Of a stretch of 64,000 nucleotides of DNA, positions 16,922 to 27,000 are shown one piece after another. Positions within the stretch are counted from its first letter, which is position 1. Each line of letters starts with the position of its first letter. The notes beneath the pieces were generated by a model. That model saw only the letters and a list, made by a program, of their open reading frames with translations, was not told the DNA's origin and searched no databases. Position numbers and translations under genes: made by a program. Source of the stretch: Streptomyces gelaticus (GTDB lineage Bacteria; Actinomycetota; Actinomycetes; Streptomycetales; Streptomycetaceae); the NCBI RefSeq assembly GCF_014649535.1, contig NZ_BMTF01000020.1, forward strand, positions 62,001 to 126,000. Direction: 5' to 3'.

Positions 16922-19714
16922 ATGGAACAGAACGGCAAGATCCGGCCAGGTCCTCTGGCTCCGGCCAGAGTAATGGGTCGCCCGGGACGGTCCGCCGCAT
17001 GGGGCGGCGCGGCCGCCCTGCTCGGCTGCCTGCTGGTGGCGGCGCCGTTGCCCGGCACGGCCCCGGCCGCCCACGCGGCCGGCACCCTCACCGTCACCTC
17101 GCCCGACCTGATCTTCGTCAAGGGCCAGGCGAAGGTCACCCTCACCTCCGACCAGGCCTCGGTGGCCTGGAAGGCCGTGGACGACCAGGGCCTGACCGTC
17201 GCATCGGGCACCGCCCCGGTCTCGGGCGGCACGGCCACCGTCGACGCCACCGGGCTCGGCAGCGGCTACTACACGCTCACGGCGACCGCCGGCACCACCA
17301 CCCGTAGCGTCAACTTCGGCGTACTGACCGCGCTGACCGGCAAGGAACAGCAGGACACGCGCTTCGGCACCGGCATCCACTACGGATGGAACGGCGGCGA
17401 CGACCAGAAGCTGCTGCGCTCGGTCAAGCTGATGGGCATGCACGGGATCCGCTCCGACATCAACTGGGGCGCCATCGAGAAGACTGCCGGCGAGTACACC
17501 TGGAGCAACTACTCCACCGACCAGCACATCCCGTACGCCAAGTCGCAGGGGCTGACCGCCCTGCCCATCTCCGGGTACCGGAACCCCCTGTACGACAGCA
17601 ACCGGACCCCGGCCTCCGACGAGGCACTGGAGGCGTACGGGAAGTTCACCGCCGCCGCCGTGGAGAAGTACCAGCGGTCCTCGAAGGAAATCGAGATCTA
17701 CAACGAGTACAACTCGACCGGCTTCAACAACGGCACCTGCGGCATCAGTGCCGACTGCTACCTCAAGCTGCTCAAGGCGAGCTACGGCAAGGTGCATGCC
17801 AAGGTCCCGGACGCCACCGTCGTCGGCGGCGGCCTGGCCGGCCTGCAGACGGACTGGCTGAAGCGGCTGTACGCGATCGGTGGCCTGAACTACATGAACG
17901 CGCTCAGCGTTCACCACTACGGCTACCCTCTCCCGCCCGAGACCGCGCTGGAGAAGCTGCCGCAGGTACGCGCCGACCTCGACGCGGCCGGCGGCAAGAA
18001 CTTCCCGCTCTGGATCACCGAGAACGGCTACCCGACCCACAGCGACGGCGTCACCCCCGCCCAGCAGGCCGCGTACGTGCCGCGCGCCCAGATCTTCTCC
18101 TTCGCCTCGGGCGTCAACCGCTACTACTGGTACGACCTCACCAACGACGGCACCGACGCCACCAACAAGGAACACAACTTCGGCGCCTTCAAGCGTCCCA
18201 CCGCCGAGGTCAAGGCCTGGCAGCCCAAGCCGTCCGTGGTCACCGAGGGCGTGCTGATCCGGCAGCTCGCGGGCCGCGTCTACGCGGGCCGTGACGACGC
18301 GGGTTCCGCCGACGTCCGCTCATACCGCTTCGGCACCGGGACCGACACCGTCCGGGCGCTGTACACCACGGCCGCGACACCGGGAACGGCGGAGCTGTCG
18401 GCGACCGGCCCGGTCACCGTCACCGACCAGATGGGCCACGACAAGACCTACCTCCCGGTCGGCGGCAAGGTGCAGCTCGGCATCGACGGCAAGGTGCTGT
18501 ACGTCAAGGGCGCGGTGACCGCGGTCAAGACCGTGAGCGGCCCCGTGTTCTCCCTGCGGCTGCCCCAGCACTCCAACACCGAGGAGACCGTCGACGCGGT
18601 GCTCCAGGTGGACGGCACCAAGGGCCGGACGCTGCCGCTGCGCTACGACTTCCGGATCGCCGGCGAGAAGTACCGGGTGACCGCGCAGCCCGGCAAGGTC
18701 GTCCGGCAGAACGTGGAACTGCCCACCTCGGCCCTCACCGGCCCGCGCACGGTCAGCGGCACGGTCGGACTCGGGCCGGTGAACCTCGCCCGCCTCACCA
18801 CCGACACCGAGGTGGTGCCCCCGACCGAGGTCACCTTCGACCCCGTGGTGAAAAAGGCGGCGCCGTTCGCGGCCGGGCTCAAGGTCACCGTCACCAACAA
18901 CCGCGTCCGCGGCCCGCTCGAACTCACCAGGCTGGACTGGCAGGTGAACGAGGGCACCAGCTACCTGGACCGGGGCACCATCGACGGACCGATCGAGGTC
19001 GGCGCCGGTTCCAGCGCCTCGTACACGGTGGACGCGCGCAACATCAAGCAGTGGAAGCGTTACTGGACGGCCGCCTACATCAACACCCCCGACGGAACCA
19101 GGACCGCCGTGGGCGCCTGGAACGGCTGGGGTTCCGTCCAGCCGGCCGGCACCGACACCACCACCCCCATCGACGTCATCGCCGACGGCTCCGTCAGCTA
19201 CAAGGGCGGCTACAACGGCGCCGCCGACCTGTCCGGCGCCGTCCGGCCCCAGTACACCGACGCCGGACTCGTGCTGAAGGGCGAGATCACCGACAACGTC
19301 CTGGCCCAGCCCGCCACCACCGCCGAGAACATGTGGCAGGGCGACAGCATCCAGTTCGCCGTCACCCCCGAGCTGCCCGGCCGCAGCCGGCAGTACGTCG
19401 AGGTCGGCGCCTCGCTGGTGGGCGGCAAGCCGCAGGTCCACACCTGGCGGGCACCGGCCGGCCAGAGCGCCGGGCCGACCCCGGGGGCCACCGCCCGGAT
19501 CACCCGGGACGGCACCACCACCAGCTACACGGTGACGGTGCCCTGGGCGTCGCTCGGCCTCAGCGGCAAGCCGACCGCGTCCATCGGACTCGGCATCGCC
19601 GTCAATGACATCGACAACGACGGCCGGGCGCGCGGCTGGTCCGAGTGGGGTTCGGGCATCACCAACAACTCCAAGAGCTCCACCGGACTGCGGGCCGTCC
19701 AGCTGACCGACTGA
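16922..19714 (+). CDS. secreted clan GH-A (GH39/GH5-like) glycosidase with C-terminal CBM9-like domain
   Basis: Exported enzyme of 930 aa. A signal peptide (GGAAALLGCLLVAAPLPG, likely cut after AHA near residue 52) is followed by a short beta domain (about 55-140). A TIM-barrel comes next: GIHYGWNGGD near 150, the putative acid/base Glu in IEIYNEYN near 260 and the putative nucleophile in LWITENGYPT near 365. Beta-sandwich regions fill 440-740. The last about 180 residues resemble CBM9/DOMON-type carbohydrate-binding domains (NMWQGDSIQFAVTPE, VTVPWASLGL, GIAVNDIDNDG, WSEWGSGI). It would cleave extracellular polysaccharide for the importer encoded upstream. Family placement by eye is approximate. 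Start at ATG 16922 follows GAGAGGAAG. Confidence 0.82.
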   Translation: MEQNGKIRPGPLAPARVMGRPGRSAAWGGAAALLGCLLVAAPLPGTAPAAHAAGTLTVTSPDLIFVKGQAKVTLTSDQASVAWKAVDDQGLTVASGTAPVSGGTATVDATGLGSGYYTLTATAGTTTRSVNFGVLTALTGKEQQDTRFGTGIHYGWNGGDDQKLLRSVKLMGMHGIRSDINWGAIEKTAGEYTWSNYSTDQHIPYAKSQGLTALPISGYRNPLYDSNRTPASDEALEAYGKFTAAAVEKYQRSSKEIEIYNEYNSTGFNNGTCGISADCYLKLLKASYGKVHAKVPDATVVGGGLAGLQTDWLKRLYAIGGLNYMNALSVHHYGYPLPPETALEKLPQVRADLDAAGGKNFPLWITENGYPTHSDGVTPAQQAAYVPRAQIFSFASGVNRYYWYDLTNDGTDATNKEHNFGAFKRPTAEVKAWQPKPSVVTEGVLIRQLAGRVYAGRDDAGSADVRSYRFGTGTDTVRALYTTAATPGTAELSATGPVTVTDQMGHDKTYLPVGGKVQLGIDGKVLYVKGAVTAVKTVSGPVFSLRLPQHSNTEETVDAVLQVDGTKGRTLPLRYDFRIAGEKYRVTAQPGKVVRQNVELPTSALTGPRTVSGTVGLGPVNLARLTTDTEVVPPTEVTFDPVVKKAAPFAAGLKVTVTNNRVRGPLELTRLDWQVNEGTSYLDRGTIDGPIEVGAGSSASYTVDARNIKQWKRYWTAAYINTPDGTRTAVGAWNGWGSVQPAGTDTTTPIDVIADGSVSYKGGYNGAADLSGAVRPQYTDAGLVLKGEITDNVLAQPATTAENMWQGDSIQFAVTPELPGRSRQYVEVGASLVGGKPQVHTWRAPAGQSAGPTPGATARITRDGTTTSYTVTVPWASLGLSGKPTASIGLGIAVNDIDNDGRARGWSEWGSGITNNSKSSTGLRAVQLTD

Positions 19715-19728
19715 ACCACCCCCCGACA

Positions 19729-19766
19729 GGCGGGGCCGGGTGCACCTGACAGCAACCGGCCCCGCC
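19729..19766 (+). terminator. stem-loop between glycosidase and esterase genes
   Basis: GGCGGGGCCGG (19729-19739) is complementary to CCGGCCCCGCC (19756-19766) with a 16-base loop, beginning 14 bases after the glycosidase stop. It could terminate or attenuate transcription before the esterase gene. Confidence 0.6.
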
Positions 19767-19828
19767 GCTCCATGCCGTACCACCGCACGGCAGACTGTCC
19801 GGAATACCACCGTGAGGAGACCAGCTCC

Positions 19829-20803
19829 ATGGCCCTGTTCGACATGCCGCTGCCCGAACTCCGCGCCTACCGGCCGAAGATCGACGAACCGGACGACTTC
19901 GACGCCTTCTGGGCGAAGACCCTCGCCGAGACCCGCGCCCACGACCCCGCGGTCTCCTTCGAACCCGTCGAGACCGGGCTGACCGGCCTGCGCACCTGGG
20001 ACGTCACGTTCGCCGGCTTCGGCGGCCACCCGATCAAGGGCTGGTTCAGTGCACCCGCCCATGCCGAGGGCCCGCTCCCGCTCGTCGTCCAGTTCCACGG
20101 CTACAACGGCGGCCGCAGCCTCCCGCACTGCTGGGGCATGTGGCCGCTGGCCGGCTTCGCCCACTTCATCATGGACGTACGCGGCCAGGGCAGCGGCGGC
20201 AACGTCGGTGACACCCCCGACCCGGTCGGCTCCGGCCCCTCCCACGCGGGCTTCATGACCCGGGGCATCGACGACCCGGAGAGCTACTACTACCGCCGGG
20301 TCCACGCCGATGCCGTACGAGCCGTCGAAGCCGCCCGGTCCCATCCGCTCGCCGACCCCGCCCGCACCGTCGCCCTCGGCGGCAGCCAGGGCGGCGGCAT
20401 CGCCCTCGCGGTCGGCGCACTCGTCCCCGACCTGGCCGCGATCGCCGCCGACGTCCCGTTCCTCTGCCACTTCGGACGGGCCGTCACGCTCACCGACTCC
20501 AACCCGTACGCGGAGATAGCCGGCTACCTCAAGATGCACCGTGGCAAGGAGGAGACCGTCCTGCGCACCCTGTCGTACTTCGACGGGGTGTCCTTCGCCG
20601 CCCGGGGAAGTGCCCCCGCGCTCTTCTCCGTCGCGCTGATGGACCAGGTCTGCCCGCCGTCCACGGTCTTCGCCGCCCACAACGCGTACCCGGGCGAGAA
20701 GGAGATCGAGGTCTACCCGTTCAACGGACACGAGGGCGGAGCCATGTTCCAGGAGGCCGCCCAGCTCCGCTGGGTACCCAAGGCGCTGAACAGCGTCGTC
20801 TGA
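19829..20803 (+). CDS. acetylxylan esterase / cephalosporin-C deacetylase family protein
   Basis: Cytosolic alpha/beta hydrolase of the AXE1 (CE7) family, 324 aa. The N terminus shows the family pattern MPLPELRAYRPKIDEPDDFDAFW. The oxyanion-side motif is VVQFHGYNGGRS, the nucleophile is Ser186 in GGSQGGG, and the Asp and His of the triad are likely in MDQVCPPST and FNGHEGG. CE7 enzymes remove acetyl groups from short xylo-oligosaccharides inside the cell, so this gene probably deacetylates the imported sugar. GTGAGGAG lies 9 bases before the ATG. No signal peptide is present. It is the last gene of the importer run. Confidence 0.9.
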   Translation: MALFDMPLPELRAYRPKIDEPDDFDAFWAKTLAETRAHDPAVSFEPVETGLTGLRTWDVTFAGFGGHPIKGWFSAPAHAEGPLPLVVQFHGYNGGRSLPHCWGMWPLAGFAHFIMDVRGQGSGGNVGDTPDPVGSGPSHAGFMTRGIDDPESYYYRRVHADAVRAVEAARSHPLADPARTVALGGSQGGGIALAVGALVPDLAAIAADVPFLCHFGRAVTLTDSNPYAEIAGYLKMHRGKEETVLRTLSYFDGVSFAARGSAPALFSVALMDQVCPPSTVFAAHNAYPGEKEIEVYPFNGHEGGAMFQEAAQLRWVPKALNSVV

Positions 20804-20918
20804 GCCCTGCCGTGCCGCGGGCGGCGTGGGCTGGGTCACGGACAAGGTGTGGACAGCACGTATATCGTCCACCGGGGCACGTCGATGCCCCGTCACATGG
20901 CAAGGACTAGGGCGGACA

Positions 20919-21629
20919 GTGCGGCAGAAAGCCTATGCGCAGGCGATGCGTGCCATCGCCTGCGCGCTGATGGTGTGGCAGGTCTGGATGATGTGGTACA
21001 TCGCCAGCCACGAGGCGGTGGGGGTGAAATGGTCCTGCGACCTGGCCGGGGGCTGTGCCAGTGACCAACTCGCGTCGACGTCCCCGATGCTCGGAATCGC
21101 CTTCGCCGTCGTCCTCGGCCTGCTCTGTGCCCGGTACCTGCACCGGGCGGCACCGGGCGCGGTGATCGCACTCTCCGCCGTCGCGGCCGCGGCCGGCTGG
21201 TACGACGCGCTGGCGGAGGGCCAGGTCGAGCGGAACACCGTCACCAGCTTCCACATCCTCCTTCCGCTCGGAGACTTCTCCGTCTCCCAGTGGCTCACCT
21301 TCCTGTGGTCCGTCGCAGGCGTGGGCTGCCTCGCCGCATGGTGGGGCGCGGCGGTCAGCATGCGGCGCGCCGGGGGGCTGCGCAGGCTCAACCGCCGCTA
21401 CACCACGGCCGACGCCGTGATCGAGGGCTGGCGGTCGGTGGGCCGCAGGTACGGCGAGGTCACCGTGGTGTTCGACGACACGGCCGGGGTGCGCCACGAG
21501 GTCCCGGCCGTCGTGGAACGCATCGCCCTCAAGCGGGACCTCCTCGCCCTCTACGACGCCGACCGCCCCGACGACCCGGCACACACCAGGGTCGTCATCC
21601 CCCGCCGGAAGGTGCTGCGCCTCTCATGA
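20919..21629 (+). CDS. membrane protein of unknown function (DUF3592-like)
   Basis: Hypothetical protein, 236 aa from GTG 20919 (AGGGCGG upstream); an ATG at 20946 is an alternative. Four hydrophobic segments lie in the first about 145 residues (ACALMVWQVWMMWYI, GIAFAVVLGLLCARYL, AVIALSAVAAAAGW, FLWSVAGVGCLAAWW), with two Cys residues between the first two. The rest is a small cytosolic beta-rich domain (VIEGWRSVGRRYGEVTVVFD through LALYDADRPDDP) resembling the DUF3592 fold. An inverted repeat GTGGAC (20849-20854)/GTCCAC (20867-20872) lies upstream. Its stop overlaps the next gene by 4 bases, so the two are coupled. Function unknown. Confidence 0.7.
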   Translation: MRQKAYAQAMRAIACALMVWQVWMMWYIASHEAVGVKWSCDLAGGCASDQLASTSPMLGIAFAVVLGLLCARYLHRAAPGAVIALSAVAAAAGWYDALAEGQVERNTVTSFHILLPLGDFSVSQWLTFLWSVAGVGCLAAWWGAAVSMRRAGGLRRLNRRYTTADAVIEGWRSVGRRYGEVTVVFDDTAGVRHEVPAVVERIALKRDLLALYDADRPDDPAHTRVVIPRRKVLRLS

Positions 21630-22267
21630 CCGCATCGACCCCCTCCGCGTCCTCCCTGCGCGGCTTCGTCAGGCTGCTCACCGTGGTGTCCGCGCTCGGC
21701 ACGGGCCTCGCGCTGGCCGCGCTGGTCCAGGGCGCCACGGACGGCCCCCGCTGGCTGCTGGTGCTCGCGCTCCCCGTGACGGCCCTGGCACTGACGGCGT
21801 ACGGCAAGGCGGCCGAGGACATGAAGTCGGGCGTCGCCGCCCCCGGGCTCCGCTCCGGCGGCCCGCGCGCCTTCGCACCCGCCGTGGTCAACGGGGTGAA
21901 GGCGGTGAACAAGGAGAACGGCCGGACGTCCGTTGACGGGCAGGCCGTGAAGTCCGTGTTCGCCTTCGACCTGACCGTGGTGACCGACGAACTGCCCCCT
22001 TACCGGATCGAAGTCCGTCACCCCCTCGACCTGCAGGGGCTGCTGCACCGGTCCAGGGCGGTCGTCGAGTACGACCCCGAGCAGCCCTGGCGGGTCGTCG
22101 TCCCCGCCAGCCCGCCGCGCGAGTGGCTGGCCCGCGCGGAGCGCCTCGTCCCGCCGGCGGGCGAGGTGAAGCGCCGGGCCGGCGGTGTTCCGGCCGGGTT
22201 CCACTCGCTGGTGTCGGGTGTGGTGATCGCGGCCGTGCTGCTGGTGCTGGTACGGGTGCTGGGCTGA
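21626..22267 (+). CDS. membrane protein of unknown function (DUF3592-like)
   Basis: Hypothetical protein, 213 aa, starting at an ATG that overlaps the previous stop (ATGA). Two N-terminal hydrophobic helices (residues about 13-60) are followed by a soluble beta domain (VFAFDLTVVTDELPPYRIEVRH, VVEYDPEQPWRVVV) similar in pattern to that of the preceding protein, then a C-terminal membrane helix (LVSGVVIAAVLLVLVRVLG). The pair looks like a membrane module of related subunits. It ends 19 bases from the convergent kinase gene. No function can be assigned. Confidence 0.68.
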   Translation: MTASTPSASSLRGFVRLLTVVSALGTGLALAALVQGATDGPRWLLVLALPVTALALTAYGKAAEDMKSGVAAPGLRSGGPRAFAPAVVNGVKAVNKENGRTSVDGQAVKSVFAFDLTVVTDELPPYRIEVRHPLDLQGLLHRSRAVVEYDPEQPWRVVVPASPPREWLARAERLVPPAGEVKRRAGGVPAGFHSLVSGVVIAAVLLVLVRVLG

Positions 22268-22286
22268 GAGGCTGCCGGGCGACCGC

Positions 22287-24014
22287 TCAGCCGTTGCGTG
22301 GGTACTTCTTGAGCACCTTGCCGTTGATGTCGGCCCGGAGGTAGGCGCCGCCGTACTCGTCCGAGACGTAGACGCTGAGCGTCGGCTGGTAGCCGTCGAA
22401 CGGGGAAGCCGGGTCGATGTCCACGTAGTGGCTGGTGGGCTCGGCGACACCGAGCTCCTTGTCCGCCCGGCGGATCAGCCCCGGCAGGGCGTCCCAGTCG
22501 AACTTCTCCAGGTCCACGGACTTGGCGTCCGACATGAGGGTGCCGCCCGCCCGGTCCCGGGCGGCCTTGCCGTCCCGGTAGCTGAAGACGTCGTACAGGC
22601 TCTTGTTCTTCGCGACCGGGGCCTCGGCGCTCGCGTGCACGTCGTACAGCGTGAACGATGTGACCCTGGTGCCGCCCATCACCGGCTTGAGCGCCGCGAT
22701 GACGGACCGTGCGGCGGAGGGCGTCAGCAGATCCCCGGTCGGCGCCGCGGCCTGCTGCGAACTGTCCTTCTTCTTTTTCTGTGCGGGCGAGGGAGCGCCC
22801 GGAGTCCGGTCCGGGGCGGACGAGGCGCTGCCGGAGTCCTTCGCCTCCGAGTCGGGCACCAGCGACCAGACCAGGGCGCCGGTCAGGGCGGTCCCGGCGA
22901 GCGCGGTGGTGATCGCGACGGCACGGCCCCGCCGGACCCGGCGACGGGCCTCCTGGGTGCCCAGCGTCACGGGCGGGTGGGGCGGGGGAGCGGTGACGGG
23001 CGGCCGACCGGGCCCGTACGAGACGGACGGGTGCCGCACGGGGGCGGTGGGCAGGGCGGTGGTCGGGCCGGCCTGGCCGTAGCCGGGCGGCACCACGTCC
23101 TGCCGGGTGGGCGGGTCCTGGCGAGGAGGTACGGCGTCCCGCGGCTCCGCCCGGCCCGGTCCGGGCGTCGAGGCCGGCTCGCCCACCGACGCCAGCATCC
23201 GATCGAGCTCCTCGGGACCGGGCCGCGCGGCCGTGTCCCGGGTCAGCAGGGCGTTCAGCACCCCGGTCAGCGGACCGGCCTGCCGGGGCGGCGGTATCTC
23301 CTCGTCCAGCACGGCCGCCAGCGTCGCCAGCGTGGTGGCCTTGCGCAGCGGATGCCGGCCCTCCACGGCTACGTACAGCATCATGCCGAGCGACCACAGG
23401 TCCGAGGAGGGGTCGCCCTCCTCGCCGCGGATGCGCTCGGGCGCCATGTAGTCCGGGGAGCCGATGATCGAGCCGGTCGCCGTCAGACTGGTGGACTCGC
23501 GGATCGCCGCGATGCCGAAGTCGGTGAGCACCGGGCTTCCGTCGGCCCGCAGCAGTACGTTGGCGGGCTTGACGTCGCGATGCAGGATTCCGGCGGCATG
23601 GGCGGCGCGCAGCGCGGACAGCACCCCGCGGCCCAGCCCGGCGGCCTCGACCGGGGTGAGCGTCCCCTCCGCCAGGCGCTCCGCGAGGGAGGCGCCGGGC
23701 ACCAGCTCCATCACGATCCACGGGTACGTACCCTCGCCGCCGTCCACGATGTGATGGACCGTGACGACACCCGGGTGGTCGAGCCGGGCCAGCGCACGGG
23801 CCTCACGCAGCACCCGCTCGCGCAGCAGCCTGGCCGACTCCGGGTCGTTCTCGGCGAGCGCCGGATCCGGGGGCCGGACCTCCTTGAGCGCCACATCGCG
23901 GTGCAGGGCCAGGTCGTGGGCCCGCCACACCATGCCCATACCGCCACTGCCGAGCCTGTTCACCAGCTCGAAACGGTCGTCGATCACACGGCGCACAGGC
24001 CCCCCAGCGGTCAT
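22287..24014 (-). CDS. serine/threonine protein kinase, PknB type, with extracellular domain
   Basis: Hanks-type receptor kinase, 575 aa. The kinase domain fills residues about 14-270: glycine loop GSGGMG (22-27), Lys44 in VALKEV, catalytic loop HRDVKPAN with Asp147, DFG Asp165 and the activation-segment DYMAPERI. A Pro-rich linker (about 275-350) leads to one membrane helix (AITTALAGTALTGALVWSLV). The outside domain of about 190 residues contains Ser/Lys-rich sequence and then a compact fold (SFTLYDVHASAEAP, LPGLIRRADKELG) that is not PASTA. The extracellular domain probably senses an unknown signal. Same strand and 54 bases below the alpha-mannosidase, so read-through is possible. Confidence 0.9.
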   Translation of the reverse strand: MTAGGPVRRVIDDRFELVNRLGSGGMGMVWRAHDLALHRDVALKEVRPPDPALAENDPESARLLRERVLREARALARLDHPGVVTVHHIVDGGEGTYPWIVMELVPGASLAERLAEGTLTPVEAAGLGRGVLSALRAAHAAGILHRDVKPANVLLRADGSPVLTDFGIAAIRESTSLTATGSIIGSPDYMAPERIRGEEGDPSSDLWSLGMMLYVAVEGRHPLRKATTLATLAAVLDEEIPPPRQAGPLTGVLNALLTRDTAARPGPEELDRMLASVGEPASTPGPGRAEPRDAVPPRQDPPTRQDVVPPGYGQAGPTTALPTAPVRHPSVSYGPGRPPVTAPPPHPPVTLGTQEARRRVRRGRAVAITTALAGTALTGALVWSLVPDSEAKDSGSASSAPDRTPGAPSPAQKKKKDSSQQAAAPTGDLLTPSAARSVIAALKPVMGGTRVTSFTLYDVHASAEAPVAKNKSLYDVFSYRDGKAARDRAGGTLMSDAKSVDLEKFDWDALPGLIRRADKELGVAEPTSHYVDIDPASPFDGYQPTLSVYVSDEYGGAYLRADINGKVLKKYPRNG

Positions 24015-24068
24015 GGAAAAAGAGAGTACGGGGCAGGTCCGCGGCAGTGCGCACCCACCCCGTACGCC

Positions 24069-27000
24069 TCACACGTCGTTGTTCGGTATGAGCCTGAGCG
24101 TCACGATCTGGAAGGGCCGCAGCACCAGCCGCACCGCATCGCCGTCCACCTCGGCGCTCCCTTCGGCGAGTGGACGCTCCAGCAGATCGGTGACGCTCGC
24201 CCCGGCCAGCGCGAAGCCCGCCGTCAGACGCGCCGAGACCCGCCCGCCGTGCGCCTCGTGGAGCCGGACCACCACGTCGCCGCTGCCGTCGTCGGCGAGC
24301 TTCACGGCGGTCACCACCACCGCGTCGTCGTCCACCGAGACCAGCGGCGCCACCGCGGCAATGCCCGGCACCCGGCGCTCGGGAAGACTGAAGCGCCAGC
24401 CCTCGCGCACCGCGTCAGCGATCGTCGCCCCGGGCAGCAGCGCGTACCGCAGCCGGTGCACCCCTTGGTCGGTCGCCGGGTCGGGATAGCGGGGCGCCCG
24501 CAGCAGCGACAGCCGCACCGTGGTCGTGGTCGAGCCGTCCTCGCGGACCGTACGGGTCACGTCGTGCCCGTACGTCGAATCGTTGATCAGCGCCGCACCC
24601 CAGTCCGGCTCGCCGACATGCAGGAAGCGGTGGGCACAGATCTCGAACTTGGCCGCCTCCCAGCTGGTGTTGGTGTGTGTCGGGCGCTGGACGTGCCCGA
24701 ACTGGGTCTCCGCCGTGGAGTGATCGGCGCGCACATCGATCGGGAACGCCGCCTTGAGGAACTTCTCCTGCTCGTGCCAGTCGACCTCGGTGTCGATGTC
24801 CAGGCGCCGGGCACCGGGCCGCAGCGTCAGCAGCTGGGTGACGCGGGACGAACCGAAGGTACGCACCACCTCGACGCCGTCACCGCTGCGGCGCACGACG
24901 TCCGCCTCGGTCAGATCGGTCACCGTGTTGCGGTAGAAGGCATCGACGTCCCACGCGTCCCAGCGGTTGGGCAGATCCGGGTGGACCTGGAGCAGATTCG
25001 CCGTGCAGCCCGGGGCGACGGTCTCGCGCCCCGCCACCAGGTCGAGGACGGAGACCACGAGCCCCCGCGCGTCCACGGTCACCCGCAGCACACCGTTGTC
25101 CAGCCGGAAGCCGGAGCCGAGCTCCTCGACCTCCACCGCCGGCTGCGCATCCCGCGGCGCGAGCGCGGCGCCGCCCGCAGCGATGCCGGCCCGGTCGTGC
25201 GGAGCGGCGTTGAACACCACCGCGCAGTCCCCTTCCGGAGAGCCGGCCAGCGCCCGCTGCGCCGCCCCGATCACCGCTTCGAGCTCCGCGGCGATCCGGG
25301 CGTACGTCGCCTCCGCCTCCCGGTGCACCCACGCGATCGACGAGCCCGGCAGGATGTCGTGGAACTGGTGCAGCAGCACGCTCTTCCAGATCCGGTCCAA
25401 CTCCTCGTACGGATAAGGGAATCCGGTCCGCACCGCGGCGGTCGCCGCCCACAGCTCCGCCTCCCGCAGCAGATGCTCGCTGCGCCGGTTGCCCTGCTTG
25501 GTCCGCGCCTGCGAGGTGTACGTCCCGCGGTGCAGCTCCAGATACAGCTCGCCCAGCCACACCGGCGGCCGGTCGTACTCCGCCTCGGCGGCGGCGAAGA
25601 ACTCCGCGGGCCGCTCGATCGTCACCCTGGGCGAACCCTCCAGATCCGCGAGCCGCTCGGCGCGCGCCAGCATCTCGCGGGTGGGGCCGCCACCGCCGTC
25701 GCCCCAGCCGAACGGCACCAGTGAGCGGGTGGCATGGCCCTTGTCCCGGAAGTTCGCCTCGGCGTGTGCGAGCTCCGCACCGGACAGCTCGGCCACATAG
25801 GTGTCCACCGGCGGGAAGTGCGTGAACACCCGGGTGCCGTCCAGCCCCTCCCACAGGAACGAATGGTGCGGAAACGGGTTCGTCGTGTTCCACGAGATCT
25901 TCTGAGTGAGGAACCAGCGAGAACCGGAGAGCTTCACCAGCTGCGGCAGCGCCGCCGAGTAGCCGAAGGAGTCGGGCAGCCAGACCTCCTCGGTCTCGAC
26001 CCCGAACTCCTCCAGGAAGAACCGCTTGCCGTACACGAACTGCCGGGCCAGTGCCTCCGACCCGGGCATGTTGGTGTCCGACTCCACCCACATCCCGCCC
26101 ACCGGCACGAACTGCCCGGCGGCGGCCTTCTCCTTCACCCGGGCGTACAGCGCGGGCTGGTGCTCGCGCAGCCAGTCCAGCTGCTGCGCCTGCGACATCG
26201 CGAAGACGAACTCCGGGCAGTCGTCCATCAGCGCCACCACGTTGGAGGTGGTGCGGGCGACCTTGCGTACCGTCTCCCGCAACGGCCACAGCCACGCCGA
26301 GTCGATGTGCGCGTGACCCACGGCCGAAAGCCGGTGGGCGGAGGCGTGCGCGGGGGAGGAGAGCACGGCGCGCAGCCGCTCCCGGGCGGCGGGCGCGCTC
26401 GCCCCCACTGCGTCCAGGTCCAGGGCGTCCAGGCAGCGTTCGACCGCGCGCAGGATCTCCCAGCGTCGTGCCGAGCCGAGCGGCAGCTGCCGCATCAGCT
26501 GGTCGAGCACCTCCAGGTCCTGGACCAGCTCCCACACCTGCCGGTCGAAGACCGCGAGGTCCATTCGCTCGACGCGGTACATCGGCTCGCTGCCCGCGGT
26601 CTCCCGGTCGCCCAGCGCACTGACACCGTCCAGGATCTCCGGATTGGCGGCGGCCTCCAGGAGGTACGTGAACTCCTCGCCGCCCCCCACCGGTTCGCCC
26701 ACCCGCAGCCAGGTGTTGCGCGGGTTGAGCGCCTTGACGACGCTGCCGTCCGGCCGGTGGGCCAGCGCCTCCGCGGAGAACCCGGGCCGGTCCTTGGCGA
26801 AACCGAGGTCGATCACCGCTTCGACGGTCTCACCGGCCCACTCCGTCGGGACGCGGCCGGTCACCCGGAACCAGCTGGTGCCCCAGGCCGGCCCCCAGTC
26901 GTCCCCGACGGCACCGGGCTTGAAGGGCGCGGCCACCGCCTCGGCGAAGGGCACCGGTTCGCCGGGAGCGTGCCAGACCTCGAATTCCAGGGGCGCCGTC

